Below, in pieces: positions 51,286 to 60,080 of a DNA stretch of 64,000 nt (position 1 is the stretch's first letter; every line of letters starts with the position of its first letter). The notes beneath the pieces are model-generated. The model did no database searches and was not told the origin of the DNA. It was given only the letters and a program-made list of their open reading frames with translations. The position numbers and the translations under genes are program-made. The DNA comes from Postechiella marina. GTDB lineage: Bacteria > Bacteroidota > Bacteroidia > Flavobacteriales > Flavobacteriaceae. The stretch spans positions 434,001-498,000 of the forward strand of contig NZ_BAABCA010000005.1 of NCBI RefSeq assembly GCF_039538365.1, given 5' to 3'.

Positions 51286-53937
51286 TTAATATTCAAAATC
51301 TACAAAACGTAAAGCGCCTGTTGGCACACTTAATTTTATTGCATTAGATATTTTAATTTTTTCGTTAGATAAAATATCCACACCTTTAATTGGTTTTTTT
51401 CCATTAAAAGAAATGGTTGCCTCTCTTTCTTGCGGATCTAAATATCCTGGATCTAATAAAATAACACGCACATGCTTTTTATCTATTTGTATAGCACTCC
51501 AAGAAGCTCCTTTTACAACTATTGGCAATTTTGCCTTGCCTTTAGCAATAATATTTTTAAACGTATCTTGATATGTTTTAGCAGAAACAAATTCGTTATT
51601 TAAAAATCCTTTTTTACCATTACTAACAGTATACAACACCTTATTTTTTTGAAGCTTAGTCGCTGTTTTAAAAGGGGCAATAGGCACCATACCATGTGGC
51701 ATTTTAGGTAAATAGTTAGTCCACCTATAATCTACACCCAAAGCAATTTTAGAATAATCGTTTTCTGGAATACTCGCTCCTGCCCAATGCATTTGCGCAA
51801 CAGAAAACACAGCATCGTCATCATCCATTTTATATTGTTTTAAATTATGATGATTATCTACCGAGTGTATTAAATGAGCGTCGACATCTTTTATTAAATG
51901 CCATGAGTTTATAGAACGTATATCTTCTTTTTCTACAATAGGTAAAACACCAGATTTCATTAAAGCATACAACACTTCCAGTCCTGGTTTTTCTATAAAA
52001 GTACCTTCAAAATTAACTCCAAATCTACCGCCATAAGCAGCCATTAAAACTCCTTGACGTAAATATGGAGAAACAGAACGTTGCCCTCCAGGACTTAAAG
52101 GTCTCCAGCTTGTTGGGTTATCGTCTATTAATCGCATTGCAAAATCATCAATATAACCTCCAGAATGCATACCAATTCTCCCTGCTAAATTAACATCTTG
52201 CGTTCTCGAACTGGTATCTTCTGAGGCGGGAACAAGAATATCGCTATACTCACCCGAAAAAAATAAGTTTTTCCATGGCGATAAATTATTAGTTAAGGCC
52301 CAAAACATATTCTTATACCTAAAGTACAGTTTAGCTTTATTATGTTTTCGTATAGCTTTCGCTAATCGAGGAATATATTCTTCTACAAAATGAATAACTC
52401 TTGGGTCTTTTACATCATCCATTTCGGCATAAATAAAACCATAACAAGTTTTGGGTGCTACTTCTAAAATAGCCTCTAAAGTTTCTATTCTAGTATAAAA
52501 TGGGTCGTTGCCATGACCAGCCCATAACACAAAAGGTTCGTTTTTAGCTTCGTACAACTTAGCCCGTTCAATAATTTCTTCTCTAGACAAATTGTACTTT
52601 TTTCTTTTATCTTTCTTTAAAGCACTTTTTCCTATTTTAGCTACTAAATCGTCTCGATTTGTATTTTCTGACCACGTGCCACGGTTGTCTATAAATACAA
52701 TATCGTTACCATTAAGCTTTTTAACTTCGCTTGGTAATTCATGCTTACTAATCATCATCCAAGGCTTGTTTGATTTTTTTTGATAAGAAGGCATTTTAAA
52801 ATTAAGTACATCCTTATATAGCTTTACAACATTGTCTTGTACCTCTTTATACCTCCCTATATTATCATGGTTTTTGTTAAACCAATTTTCATTTTTTAAA
52901 TTATAGGCGTATACACCATTTCCTCCTCCAAGATCTCCTATTGTAAATAAGGTGTTGCGCTTTGCATCAAAAACCATATCAGAATATGTGTTGTTTTTAT
53001 ACTTAACACCTGCTTTGTGTATGGGGTTACCTTTTAAGTCTAAAACATACAAAATGCTTCCGCTTTTCATTACTACTTCATCTTTAAAAGGCTTTAATAT
53101 TTCGCCTTGTGTATGTGCATAACGCTGCGTATCTTTTTTATTTGCAATGTGTTTACCTATTACATTAAAATTAGCATCTAATGCTATATAAGTAGCTTTC
53201 CAAGATACATCGCCAAACATTAAAATATCGTCTTTTCCATCTTTATTAATGTCTGCAATTTTAAAATCTGTAAGCATGACTTTAGACATCTCTTTTAAAG
53301 GTGATTTTTTTTGTGATAACGATTTTATTATTTCTTTTGAATTTGAATCTATAATTCCGAAAAACTCCCATCTAAACTTATCGTGCCCATAAGTCATTAC
53401 AAATAGATCTTCTTTATTTTTGTGAATAAAATTACCCGACTCTATTTTTCTAACCGAACCATCAATTTTAGTCTCGGATACTAACTTTCCTTTAGAGTTT
53501 AACTCATACAATAAATAGTTATTACCTCCTACAAAAATTTGAATTTCATTATTATTTACAACAGCTACTTCTGTAAATCGCACTTTATAACCTGGGTTAA
53601 ACTGCCATAATAAATCGCCTTTATAATTCCAACAATATATATTACCATCTCCGCTTGCAGCTAATAACTCATCGTTTTTATCTCCAGTAACATCTTCTGC
53701 TATAATTTTAAACATTACTGCTGCAGACAATGGCTTATACCTCCAAAGTTCTTTTCCTGTTGTAGAATATGCAGAAACGACTCCGTCTAATTCAGAAAAA
53801 TAAAAAACCGATTTTCCTTTCGCCTCTCCTATTACACCATTTCTAATTCCATTTCCTTTGGTTGCAAAATTTTGAGCAGATCCATAAGCAAACAGCATTA
53901 AGCAAACTAGTAAGCTTATTTTTTTAAAATCAATCAT
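51286..53937 (-). CDS. Exported PQQ-like propeller plus barrel protein, possible GH150 lambda-carrageenase relative
   Basis: A protein of 883 residues from ATG 53937 (frame open to 53946), with signal peptide (about 1-22). The N-terminal half is a beta-propeller of PQQ/FG-GAP type (SELDGVVSAYSTTGKELWRY, GDGNIYCWNYKGDLLWQF, DINKDGKDDILMFGDVSW). From about 400 a barrel-like region follows (LWAGHGNDPFYTRIE, GFIYAEMDDVKDPRV, VNFEGTF), and the end is beta-rich. Lambda-carrageenases of GH150 are described as an N-terminal propeller joined to a separate catalytic module of similar total size, and this is the best match I can name. I could not confirm it by residue. It heads an operon with three sulfatases, so a role in cutting a highly sulfated galactan is plausible. 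Confidence 0.5.
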   Translation of the reverse strand: MIDFKKISLLVCLMLFAYGSAQNFATKGNGIRNGVIGEAKGKSVFYFSELDGVVSAYSTTGKELWRYKPLSAAVMFKIIAEDVTGDKNDELLAASGDGNIYCWNYKGDLLWQFNPGYKVRFTEVAVVNNNEIQIFVGGNNYLLYELNSKGKLVSETKIDGSVRKIESGNFIHKNKEDLFVMTYGHDKFRWEFFGIIDSNSKEIIKSLSQKKSPLKEMSKVMLTDFKIADINKDGKDDILMFGDVSWKATYIALDANFNVIGKHIANKKDTQRYAHTQGEILKPFKDEVVMKSGSILYVLDLKGNPIHKAGVKYKNNTYSDMVFDAKRNTLFTIGDLGGGNGVYAYNLKNENWFNKNHDNIGRYKEVQDNVVKLYKDVLNFKMPSYQKKSNKPWMMISKHELPSEVKKLNGNDIVFIDNRGTWSENTNRDDLVAKIGKSALKKDKRKKYNLSREEIIERAKLYEAKNEPFVLWAGHGNDPFYTRIETLEAILEVAPKTCYGFIYAEMDDVKDPRVIHFVEEYIPRLAKAIRKHNKAKLYFRYKNMFWALTNNLSPWKNLFFSGEYSDILVPASEDTSSRTQDVNLAGRIGMHSGGYIDDFAMRLIDDNPTSWRPLSPGGQRSVSPYLRQGVLMAAYGGRFGVNFEGTFIEKPGLEVLYALMKSGVLPIVEKEDIRSINSWHLIKDVDAHLIHSVDNHHNLKQYKMDDDDAVFSVAQMHWAGASIPENDYSKIALGVDYRWTNYLPKMPHGMVPIAPFKTATKLQKNKVLYTVSNGKKGFLNNEFVSAKTYQDTFKNIIAKGKAKLPIVVKGASWSAIQIDKKHVRVILLDPGYLDPQEREATISFNGKKPIKGVDILSNEKIKISNAIKLSVPTGALRFVDFEY

Positions 53938-54054
53938 ATATATCATCTTTATAATGTGCTTATAAAATTTCCCTTTTTTAAAAGAAGTATTATATATATG
54001 CGTAAATCAATTGTATTTATTAGTTAATTACTGCTTGTATATAAAATATATAAC

Positions 54055-54085
54055 AAAAAAAATCCAACAAAACTGCTGGATTTTT
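54055..54085 (-). terminator. Intrinsic terminator after the response regulator gene
   Basis: Minus-strand AAAAATCCA-G-CA, loop, TG-T-TGGATTTTT ending in a run of eight T. It follows the response-regulator stop (54107) by 22 bp and marks the boundary between the housekeeping block and the accessory region. Confidence 0.75.
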
Positions 54086-54106
54086 AATATTATAAAACGA
54101 GTAAGT

Positions 54107-54811
54107 TTAGGCGTTAACTACCAACCTAAAGCCTTCGCCATGTATATTTAGTATTTCTACTTTAGGATCTAATTTTAAATACTTACGTAGTTTTGCTATG
54201 TAAACATCCATACTACGAGATGTAAAGTAATTATCGTCTCTCCAAATTTTTGTTAATGCTAGTTCTCTTGGCATTAAATCGTTTTCATGTAAGGCTAATA
54301 AACGTAATAATTCGTTTTCTTTTGGCGATAATTTTACTGGATCTCCACCTTCGTGACGTAAAAAACGTAATTTAGAGTTTAAGTCGAAGCTTCCTATTTT
54401 AAACTCAAACTGTTTGCTGTCTGAAATTGTTTCTGTGGCTTTACGCTGTATTATAGCTTTAATTTTCATTAATAAAACCTCGCTATCAAAAGGTTTATTT
54501 AAATAATCGTCTGCTCCTACTTTATAACCTTTTAAAACATCTTCTTTCATTGCTTTAGCAGTTAAAAATACAATAGGCACATCTGTGTTTTTTTCTCTAA
54601 TTTCTTTAGCTAAAGTAAACCCATCTTTATAAGGCATCATAACATCGAGAATACACAAATCGTAATCGTCTTTTTTAAACTTTTCGAAACCTTCCATACC
54701 ATTTTTGGCATGTACGACATCGTAATCGTTCATGGTTAAATAATCTTTAAGTACGGTTCCAAAATTCGGGTCGTCTTCTACTAATAAAATCTTTTTATTT
54801 TGCTCTTCCAT
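54107..54811 (-). CDS. OmpR-family response regulator, RprY-like
   Basis: A 234-residue cytoplasmic regulator. The receiver domain (about 6-120) has the acidic pair VEDD, the phospho-acceptor Asp56 in CILDVMMP, and FLTAKAM with its conserved lysine. The winged-helix output domain is at about 135-232 (LSPKENELLRLL, YFTSRSMDVYIAKLRKYL, GEGFRLV). It starts 4 bp after the histidine kinase stop, so the pair is cotranscribed. This arrangement next to coaE is the usual place in Flavobacteriia of an RprXY-like system, thought to act in envelope or stress control. I see no reason to link it with glycan use. Confidence 0.93.
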   Translation of the reverse strand: MEEQNKKILLVEDDPNFGTVLKDYLTMNDYDVVHAKNGMEGFEKFKKDDYDLCILDVMMPYKDGFTLAKEIREKNTDVPIVFLTAKAMKEDVLKGYKVGADDYLNKPFDSEVLLMKIKAIIQRKATETISDSKQFEFKIGSFDLNSKLRFLRHEGGDPVKLSPKENELLRLLALHENDLMPRELALTKIWRDDNYFTSRSMDVYIAKLRKYLKLDPKVEILNIHGEGFRLVVNA

Positions 54812-54815
54812 TATT

Positions 54816-56387
54816 TTAAGATATTAGTGGAAGCTTTATTGTAAATGTGCTTCCTTTTTCTTTTTCACTTTCTACTGTTATATAACCGTGGTGGTCGTCT
54901 ACTATTCGCTTCACGTACGCTAAGCCCAGTCCATGCCCTTTAACGTTGTGTATGTCTCCCGTGTGTTCTCTATAAAATTTTTCAAAAACACGCTTTACAG
55001 CAGCTTTACTCATTCCGCTACCATGATCTTTTATTTTTAACAAAATATTGTTTCCTACATTTTCTGTATAAACTTCTATTTTAGGTGCTTCTGGAGAATA
55101 CTTAATGGCATTATCCAGAATATTAACTATAACATTTGTAAAGTGTGTTTCGTTTGCTAATACAGATGTGTTTTCGGCTTCTAAGAAAACTTTAATATAA
55201 CCCGCTCTATCTTCTACTATTAATTCTACATGTGTAATAGCATCTTCTACTAGCTCATGAAGCTCTACACGATCTTTACTTATGTTTAGTTCGTTTTTCT
55301 CTAATTTAGATATTCTTAATACATTTTCTACTTGCGCATGCATACGCTTGTTTTCTTCTTTTATCATCCCTAAGTAACGAACAACTTTTTCTTTATCGTC
55401 AATTATTTTAGGATTTCTTATAGCATCTAGAGCTAAGTTTATTGTTGCAATAGGTGTTTTAAACTCGTGCGTCATGTTATTGATAAAATCTGTTTTTATC
55501 TGACTTATTTTACGTTGTTTTACTAACTGATAAAGCGAACTACCATATGCTATAATAATAACTAAAGTAAATACTACAGATAACAATATCATACCCATTA
55601 CAGAAGATAAAATAAATTTTTTATCTTCTGGAAAATTAACTAAAAGCTTGTAAACGCTTCGGTTATTTTCGTCGTAAAACATAGGTACACTGTGGGTAGA
55701 ACCATTATCTATTTCGAACCCTTCGCTATGCACTTTTGTTGCCAAATCTTTACTATAAACAGCAAACTCATAGTCTATATCAATGTCGTTTTCTTTTAGC
55801 TTTCTGTCTAATAAATCTCTAATTTCTTTTTTAGTAACACGTTTATATATAGGTATTGTTTTGGTATAAGCCTTTAAGTTTCTATTAAAGTAACTTCGCT
55901 CTTCACTTTTTAAACGACCACTATTTACAATGTTTAAAATAGGGTTTCTTATAATATCTTTATCTAAAGCATTATTTCCTTTGTAAACTTCTATTTGAGA
56001 ACTGCCTATAATGTTTTTAATATCAAGACTATCTAAACCAATGTCAAAGAGCGACGAAGACAATTTATAGTCTTCTTCTAAAATTTCACTTTTATAAATA
56101 AAAGTTTCTTTTGTATTGTTATTTTGTTGATAAATAAAAAGTTGAGAAACTGCAGCAGAGTCTCCTCTTTTCTCATTATCTAAACTCTGATATTTAGAAA
56201 AATATTTATCTGTTTCATTCGTTTGAATAGTATTCGAAACATTACTTAAAGTCTTCTTTACATTAAAGGTAAAGCGCTCTTTTTCATTCTCTACAGCATC
56301 ATTAATAAAATAGGCCTGCACAAAAATAATTCCAATAAGCGACAGGCTCATCAAAATTATTAATAGGGCGAATACTCTCTTGTTCAT
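54816..56387 (-). CDS. Sensor histidine kinase, RprX-like
   Basis: A 523-residue membrane kinase. Membrane helices lie at about 6-28 and 258-281 and enclose a periplasmic domain of about 230 residues. The phospho-acceptor is His307 in NNMTHEFKTPIA. The ATP-binding domain shows the N box (NVIVNILDNAIKYS), G1 (IKDHGSGM), F box (FEKFYREH) and G2 (GHGLGLAYV). The partner is the response regulator 4 bp downstream. An unusual inverted repeat with several TTAACA elements lies directly upstream (56390-56462) and may be an autoregulatory site. Confidence 0.93.
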   Translation of the reverse strand: MNKRVFALLIILMSLSLIGIIFVQAYFINDAVENEKERFTFNVKKTLSNVSNTIQTNETDKYFSKYQSLDNEKRGDSAAVSQLFIYQQNNNTKETFIYKSEILEEDYKLSSSLFDIGLDSLDIKNIIGSSQIEVYKGNNALDKDIIRNPILNIVNSGRLKSEERSYFNRNLKAYTKTIPIYKRVTKKEIRDLLDRKLKENDIDIDYEFAVYSKDLATKVHSEGFEIDNGSTHSVPMFYDENNRSVYKLLVNFPEDKKFILSSVMGMILLSVVFTLVIIIAYGSSLYQLVKQRKISQIKTDFINNMTHEFKTPIATINLALDAIRNPKIIDDKEKVVRYLGMIKEENKRMHAQVENVLRISKLEKNELNISKDRVELHELVEDAITHVELIVEDRAGYIKVFLEAENTSVLANETHFTNVIVNILDNAIKYSPEAPKIEVYTENVGNNILLKIKDHGSGMSKAAVKRVFEKFYREHTGDIHNVKGHGLGLAYVKRIVDDHHGYITVESEKEKGSTFTIKLPLIS

Positions 56388-56389
56388 TA

Positions 56390-56462
56390 TTCAAATTTAA
56401 CATTTTAACATTTAGTAGGGTTGCCTTTTAACCTTACATTAACAAAAATGTTAAAATTTGAA
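56390..56462. promoter_or_regulatory. Long inverted repeat with repeated TTAACA elements upstream of the histidine kinase
   Basis: Left arm TTCAAATTTAACATTTT (56390-56406) pairs with right arm AAAATGTTAAAATTTGAA (56445-56462), with one extra A. TTAACA occurs at 56397, 56405 and 56439, and TGTTAA at 56449. The inner loop can form AGGGTT/AACCTT. It fills the 80-bp coaE-kinase space. A TAAATTTG box (56392-56399, minus strand) lies in the left arm, very close to the start codon. It may be the operator of this two-component operon. Confidence 0.45.
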
Positions 56463-56467
56463 AATTA

Positions 56468-57052
56468 TTAAAGTTTATTAAGGATTTGTTGATGAATATG
56501 AAGCACTTGTTTCTTAGTCTTTGCCAATACCACATTATCTATAACAAAATGAGAGTTTTTAATTTTTTCTTCATCACTCCATTGGTTATTTATAATAGCT
56601 TCTACCTTGTCTTTAGTTGTATTGTCTCTAGATAATACACGCTTTATTCTTATGGCTTTAGGTGCGGTTACGGTTATAACTAAATCGCATTGTTTATTAC
56701 CTCCGTTTTCAAATAAAATAGCAACTTCTTTAATTACATAGGGTGCATTTTGCTTTAACGCCCATTTTTTAAAGTGAGAAGCTACTTTAGGGTGCACAAT
56801 GGCATTCATTTTTTGTAAATACGTTTTGTCTTTAAAAATAATACTTGCAATTAATGGCTTATTAAGAGTTTCATTTATATAGGCTTCGCTTCCAAATAAC
56901 TGTATAAGTTTACGCTTAATTATTTTAGAGCGTAACATGAGTTTTTTTGCTTCTATGTCTGCAATATAAACAGGTATGCCTAATGCTTCAAACTGCTTAG
57001 CAACGGTTGTTTTACCGCTACCAATACCTCCTGTAAGTCCTACTATTGTCAT
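56468..57052 (-). CDS. coaE: Dephospho-CoA kinase
   Basis: A 194-residue cytoplasmic enzyme, normal length. The P-loop is GGIGSGKTT (residues 8-16), followed by FEALGIPVYIADIEAKKLM, which holds the substrate-binding aspartate, then HPKVASHF and a CoA-lid region. It phosphorylates the 3'-OH of dephospho-CoA, the last step of coenzyme A synthesis. Its start codon overlaps the stop of the YbbR-domain gene by one base, so translation is probably coupled. coaBC, an earlier step of the same pathway, is at the right end of the window but in a separate group. Confidence 0.96.
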   Translation of the reverse strand: MTIVGLTGGIGSGKTTVAKQFEALGIPVYIADIEAKKLMLRSKIIKRKLIQLFGSEAYINETLNKPLIASIIFKDKTYLQKMNAIVHPKVASHFKKWALKQNAPYVIKEVAILFENGGNKQCDLVITVTAPKAIRIKRVLSRDNTTKDKVEAIINNQWSDEEKIKNSHFVIDNVVLAKTKKQVLHIHQQILNKL

Positions 57053-58017
57053 TATTTTAAAATTATAAATTCGATACGTTTCTGACTCAATTTAACATGC
57101 TTAACGCGCTTTGGAGATTTTTTTATCTGTGGTATTAAAAACGATTGGTTATCCTGTACCATACTATAATCGCACGATACTATAAAATCGTTACTTTTTA
57201 CACTGTTAAACCTATCTAAACTGGTATAATAAGTAACATTAACCATTCTAGGAAAGTACTTTAAAGACAAACCCTCTGGCACATTTACTAAGGTTACAGG
57301 TATTTTTAAAGTGCCCTCTGTAAACTTTTTTACATTTGCAGACAGTAAAACAGATTGATTGGAAAATATTAAATTATTGTTATCTTGAGGCAAGATTAAT
57401 TTTATTTTTTCTGATATGTTAGTTTTTACATCATTTAAAACAAACTCTTCGGTTTTAATATGCGTTATTTTTGACGCTAAAGCATGAGGCCCAATAACTT
57501 CTATAGAGTCTGGAGTTAATTTATAATCATCATCCATATCAAATCCTTGGGTAAATTTGATACTAGAATTAAGCTCTACCGGAACTTTCTTAACTAAATT
57601 TACATCGTACTTAAACAATAAGGTATCTGGTTCTATATTTAATAATTTCACCTTGTCTCCAAATTGAGAACTCTCGTACAAATACGCTCTAGATTTACTC
57701 CAAATATATTGTCCTTTTTTATTATCGACTTCCTTATTAAAATCTATGGTAATTTTCGGATTAGAAAAATAGTATTTAAGCCATTTAAAACCATGCGTTT
57801 TTAAGGTAATTTTTAAGGATGAATTAGAGTCGTTTAATATAATATTTTCTGGAGGAACATTTATTTTATTAATGCCAAAAACCAAAGTATTAGTATACTC
57901 TTTTGATAATTTTGTAAAAATTAAAATAGTAAATGCAAATAGTAAAAACATTAAGAAAACATGAATCCTTCTGCTTTTAATCGATTTAGACAATTCTGAT
58001 TTTAATTTCTTTATCAT
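57052..58017 (-). CDS. YbbR-like domain membrane protein
   Basis: A 321-residue protein with a membrane helix at about 19-38 after a basic N-terminus, then an extracytoplasmic part with beta-rich repeats of YbbR type (VPVELNSSIKF, KIPVTLVNVPEGLSLKYFP, VTYY). In Firmicutes YbbR (CdaR) proteins regulate a diadenylate cyclase, but no cyclase gene is next to it here. In Flavobacteriia this gene typically lies between coaE and a glycosyltransferase. Its ends overlap both neighbours by one to four bases, so the three form one transcript. Function here is not known. Confidence 0.8.
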   Translation of the reverse strand: MIKKLKSELSKSIKSRRIHVFLMFLLFAFTILIFTKLSKEYTNTLVFGINKINVPPENIILNDSNSSLKITLKTHGFKWLKYYFSNPKITIDFNKEVDNKKGQYIWSKSRAYLYESSQFGDKVKLLNIEPDTLLFKYDVNLVKKVPVELNSSIKFTQGFDMDDDYKLTPDSIEVIGPHALASKITHIKTEEFVLNDVKTNISEKIKLILPQDNNNLIFSNQSVLLSANVKKFTEGTLKIPVTLVNVPEGLSLKYFPRMVNVTYYTSLDRFNSVKSNDFIVSCDYSMVQDNQSFLIPQIKKSPKRVKHVKLSQKRIEFIILK

Positions 58018-59021
58018 TTTAGCTTAAAAAATAATTTAGGAAAATGTGTTTTAGGGTCTTTATTAAAAACCTGTATAGCTAACGTAGATTTTAAAAACCC
58101 GTAACCATAACCAAAAAACTGTACACCTATGGCTATTATAGATAAACATGCTACTGTAATACTTTTTGTAGATACTAAAGCTAGTAAAAAGGCTGCTAAA
58201 AAGTAAAAAATATAGACTATTAAAAATAGTTTTATTTTTAATAAAAATAAAACTATAGCACATAAATAACCTAAACAAAACAAAGTAGGAAACCAATACG
58301 TTATCTTTTTTGTTTCTGGGTGCCATGCATTTAAAATAGGCCTAACCATACCAAATTTATTAACTTGCGTATAAAATTTAGACCACGAAATTCTGCGTTT
58401 ATGGTACACATAAGCTTCTGGTATTAATTTGGTTTTGTAACCTAAATTCCAAAGTCGGATAGATAAATCTGGATCTTCACCAGGGTGAATAGTACCAAAC
58501 CCTTTAGAGTCTTCAAAAGCTTTTTTAGAAATCCCCATATTAAAGCTTCGTGGCTGAAAAGTATCTACACTTTTTTTATTTCCTCTAATGCCTCCTGTGG
58601 TTATTACAGAGGTCATCGAGAAATTTATAGCTTTTTGCAAATCTGAAAACGACTCGTGTGCTGCATCTGGCCCACCATAACAATCCACATAATTGGTTTC
58701 TAAACTTTTAATGGTTTCACTTAAATAGTTACTAGGTAAAATACAATCTGAATCTAAAATAATAAAGTAATTCCCCTTAGCATTTTTCATTCCATAATTT
58801 CGAGAATCTCCAGGGCCTGTATTTGCTTTAAAATAATATGAAATATTTAATTTATTTTTAAAAGACTCCACCACTTCTTTTGATGTAATAGTAGAGCCAT
58901 CTTCCACGATTACAACCTCGTAATCGACATTGGTTTTCATGTCTACTAAGCTTTGTAAAAGTTCTTGTGTTTCGTCTGGACGATTGTATACTGGTATAAC
59001 AAATGAAAACTGTAATTGCAT
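58014..59021 (-). CDS. Family 2 glycosyltransferase, membrane-bound
   Basis: A 335-residue enzyme. The GT-A domain is at about 1-230: SFVIPVYNRPDE, VIVEDGST, GPGDSRNYGMKNAKG, the metal-binding DSDC, and a GEDPDLSIRLW motif. Two to four membrane helices at the C-terminus (about 238-320) anchor it. GT2 enzymes move a sugar from a nucleotide donor; the acceptor cannot be predicted. The stop overlaps the next gene start by 4 bp. It is conserved chromosomal context rather than part of the glycan-degrading region. A 168-bp space with a terminator separates it from fabI. Confidence 0.88.
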   Translation of the reverse strand: MQLQFSFVIPVYNRPDETQELLQSLVDMKTNVDYEVVIVEDGSTITSKEVVESFKNKLNISYYFKANTGPGDSRNYGMKNAKGNYFIILDSDCILPSNYLSETIKSLETNYVDCYGGPDAAHESFSDLQKAINFSMTSVITTGGIRGNKKSVDTFQPRSFNMGISKKAFEDSKGFGTIHPGEDPDLSIRLWNLGYKTKLIPEAYVYHKRRISWSKFYTQVNKFGMVRPILNAWHPETKKITYWFPTLFCLGYLCAIVLFLLKIKLFLIVYIFYFLAAFLLALVSTKSITVACLSIIAIGVQFFGYGYGFLKSTLAIQVFNKDPKTHFPKLFFKLK

Positions 59022-59140
59022 ATCACAAATGTAATTAATCCTATTACAATAATTAGCAAACTTGCTGTGGCTTTTAAACCAATTTTTATTTTTAATCTAT
59101 ACTATAAAACAACTATAAAGACTAAAATAATATAAAATGC

Positions 59141-59168
59141 AAAAGCCACTTTTTTACAAGTGGCTTTT
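59141..59168 (-). terminator. Hairpin terminator after fabI
   Basis: AAAAGCCACTT, a 6-base loop, then AAGTGGCTTTT: a perfect 11-bp stem 22 bp past the fabI stop (59190). On the minus strand it ends in GGCTTTT, then GCATTTT. It probably separates fabI from the glycosyltransferase gene. Confidence 0.7.
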
Positions 59169-59189
59169 GTGTTATTATGTAATAAAATG

Positions 59190-60011
59190 TTATTCGTCTT
59201 CTCCTACAAAAGTACTCATTACAGCATCACTAACCCCCATGTTACTAAAACCACCATCGTGAAATAGGTTTTGTAAAGTAACGCGCTTTGTTAAATCGCT
59301 AAATAAAGATACCGTATAGTTTGCACAGTCTAAAGCTGTTGCATTACCAAGAGGCGACATTTTTTCTGCGTAGGCTATAAAACCATCAAAGCCTTTTACT
59401 CCACTACCTGCGGTTGTAGGTGTTGGAGATTGAGAAATGGTATTAACACGTACGTTTTTATCGCGTCCAAAGAAATACCCAAAACTACGAGCAATACTCT
59501 CTAAATATGCTTTATTATCGGCCATATCGTTGTAGTCTGGAAATACACGTTGTGCAGCCATATAAGTTAAGGCAACAATACTTCCCCACTCGTTCATAGC
59601 ATCTGCTTTATAAAGTGTTTGCATAACTTTATGAAAAGACATTGCAGAAACATCTGTTCCTTTTTGTGTCCATGCATAATTTTGATCTGTATAATGCTTA
59701 CCTTTTCTAACATTAATAGACATTCCTATAGAATGTAAAACGAAATCGATTTTACCACCAAGAATTTCCATAGATTGCTCTACAAGCTTTTTTAAATCTT
59801 CTTCTGATGTAGCATCAGCAGGAATAATTTGAGATCCTGTTTTTTCTGCAAGCTCGTTAATTTGTCCCATTCTCATGGCAACAGGTGCATTTGTTAAAAC
59901 AAATGTTCCGCCTTCTTCGTGAACTCTTTCTGCTGTTTTCCAAGCTATTGAGTTTTCATCTAAGGCTCCAAAAATGATACCTTTTTTTCCTTTTAATAAA
60001 TTATACGACAT
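59190..60011 (-). CDS. fabI: Enoyl-[acyl-carrier-protein] reductase (NADH)
   Basis: A 273-residue cytoplasmic enzyme of fatty-acid synthesis that reduces enoyl-ACP. The N-terminus KGKKGIIFGALDENSIAW is the FabI nucleotide-binding variant of the SDR fold. LHSIGMS and the FabI active site Y-x6-K (YNDMADNK) follow TYMAAQRVFPD. SQSPTPTTAGSGVKGF is the substrate-loop region. Length and motifs are normal. It stands as a single gene with a good promoter candidate (60062-60069) and a terminator, consistent with separate, constitutive expression. Confidence 0.97.
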   Translation of the reverse strand: MSYNLLKGKKGIIFGALDENSIAWKTAERVHEEGGTFVLTNAPVAMRMGQINELAEKTGSQIIPADATSEEDLKKLVEQSMEILGGKIDFVLHSIGMSINVRKGKHYTDQNYAWTQKGTDVSAMSFHKVMQTLYKADAMNEWGSIVALTYMAAQRVFPDYNDMADNKAYLESIARSFGYFFGRDKNVRVNTISQSPTPTTAGSGVKGFDGFIAYAEKMSPLGNATALDCANYTVSLFSDLTKRVTLQNLFHDGGFSNMGVSDAVMSTFVGEDE

Positions 60012-60061
60012 ATCTTATCTTTTATTATTTTAATATGGCTTATTCCTACCATTAAAGCTGG

Positions 60062-60069
60062 CAAAGTTA
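60062..60069 (-). promoter_or_regulatory. Candidate -7 promoter box of fabI
   Basis: Minus-strand TAACTTTG, an exact match to the Bacteroidota TAnnTTTG and of the frequent TAnCTTTG form. It is 51 bp upstream of the fabI start codon. Confidence 0.55.
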
Positions 60070-60080
60070 TGAAAACTTTT

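Noticed and set aside
54107..56387. Two-component pair as regulator of the adjacent glycan operons
   Set aside because: It is a RprXY-like pair in its usual housekeeping neighbourhood and is followed by a terminator before the glycan genes.
58063..58326. Minus-strand frame of 87 codons
   Set aside because: Lies inside the GT2 glycosyltransferase gene in another phase; chance hydrophobic frame.
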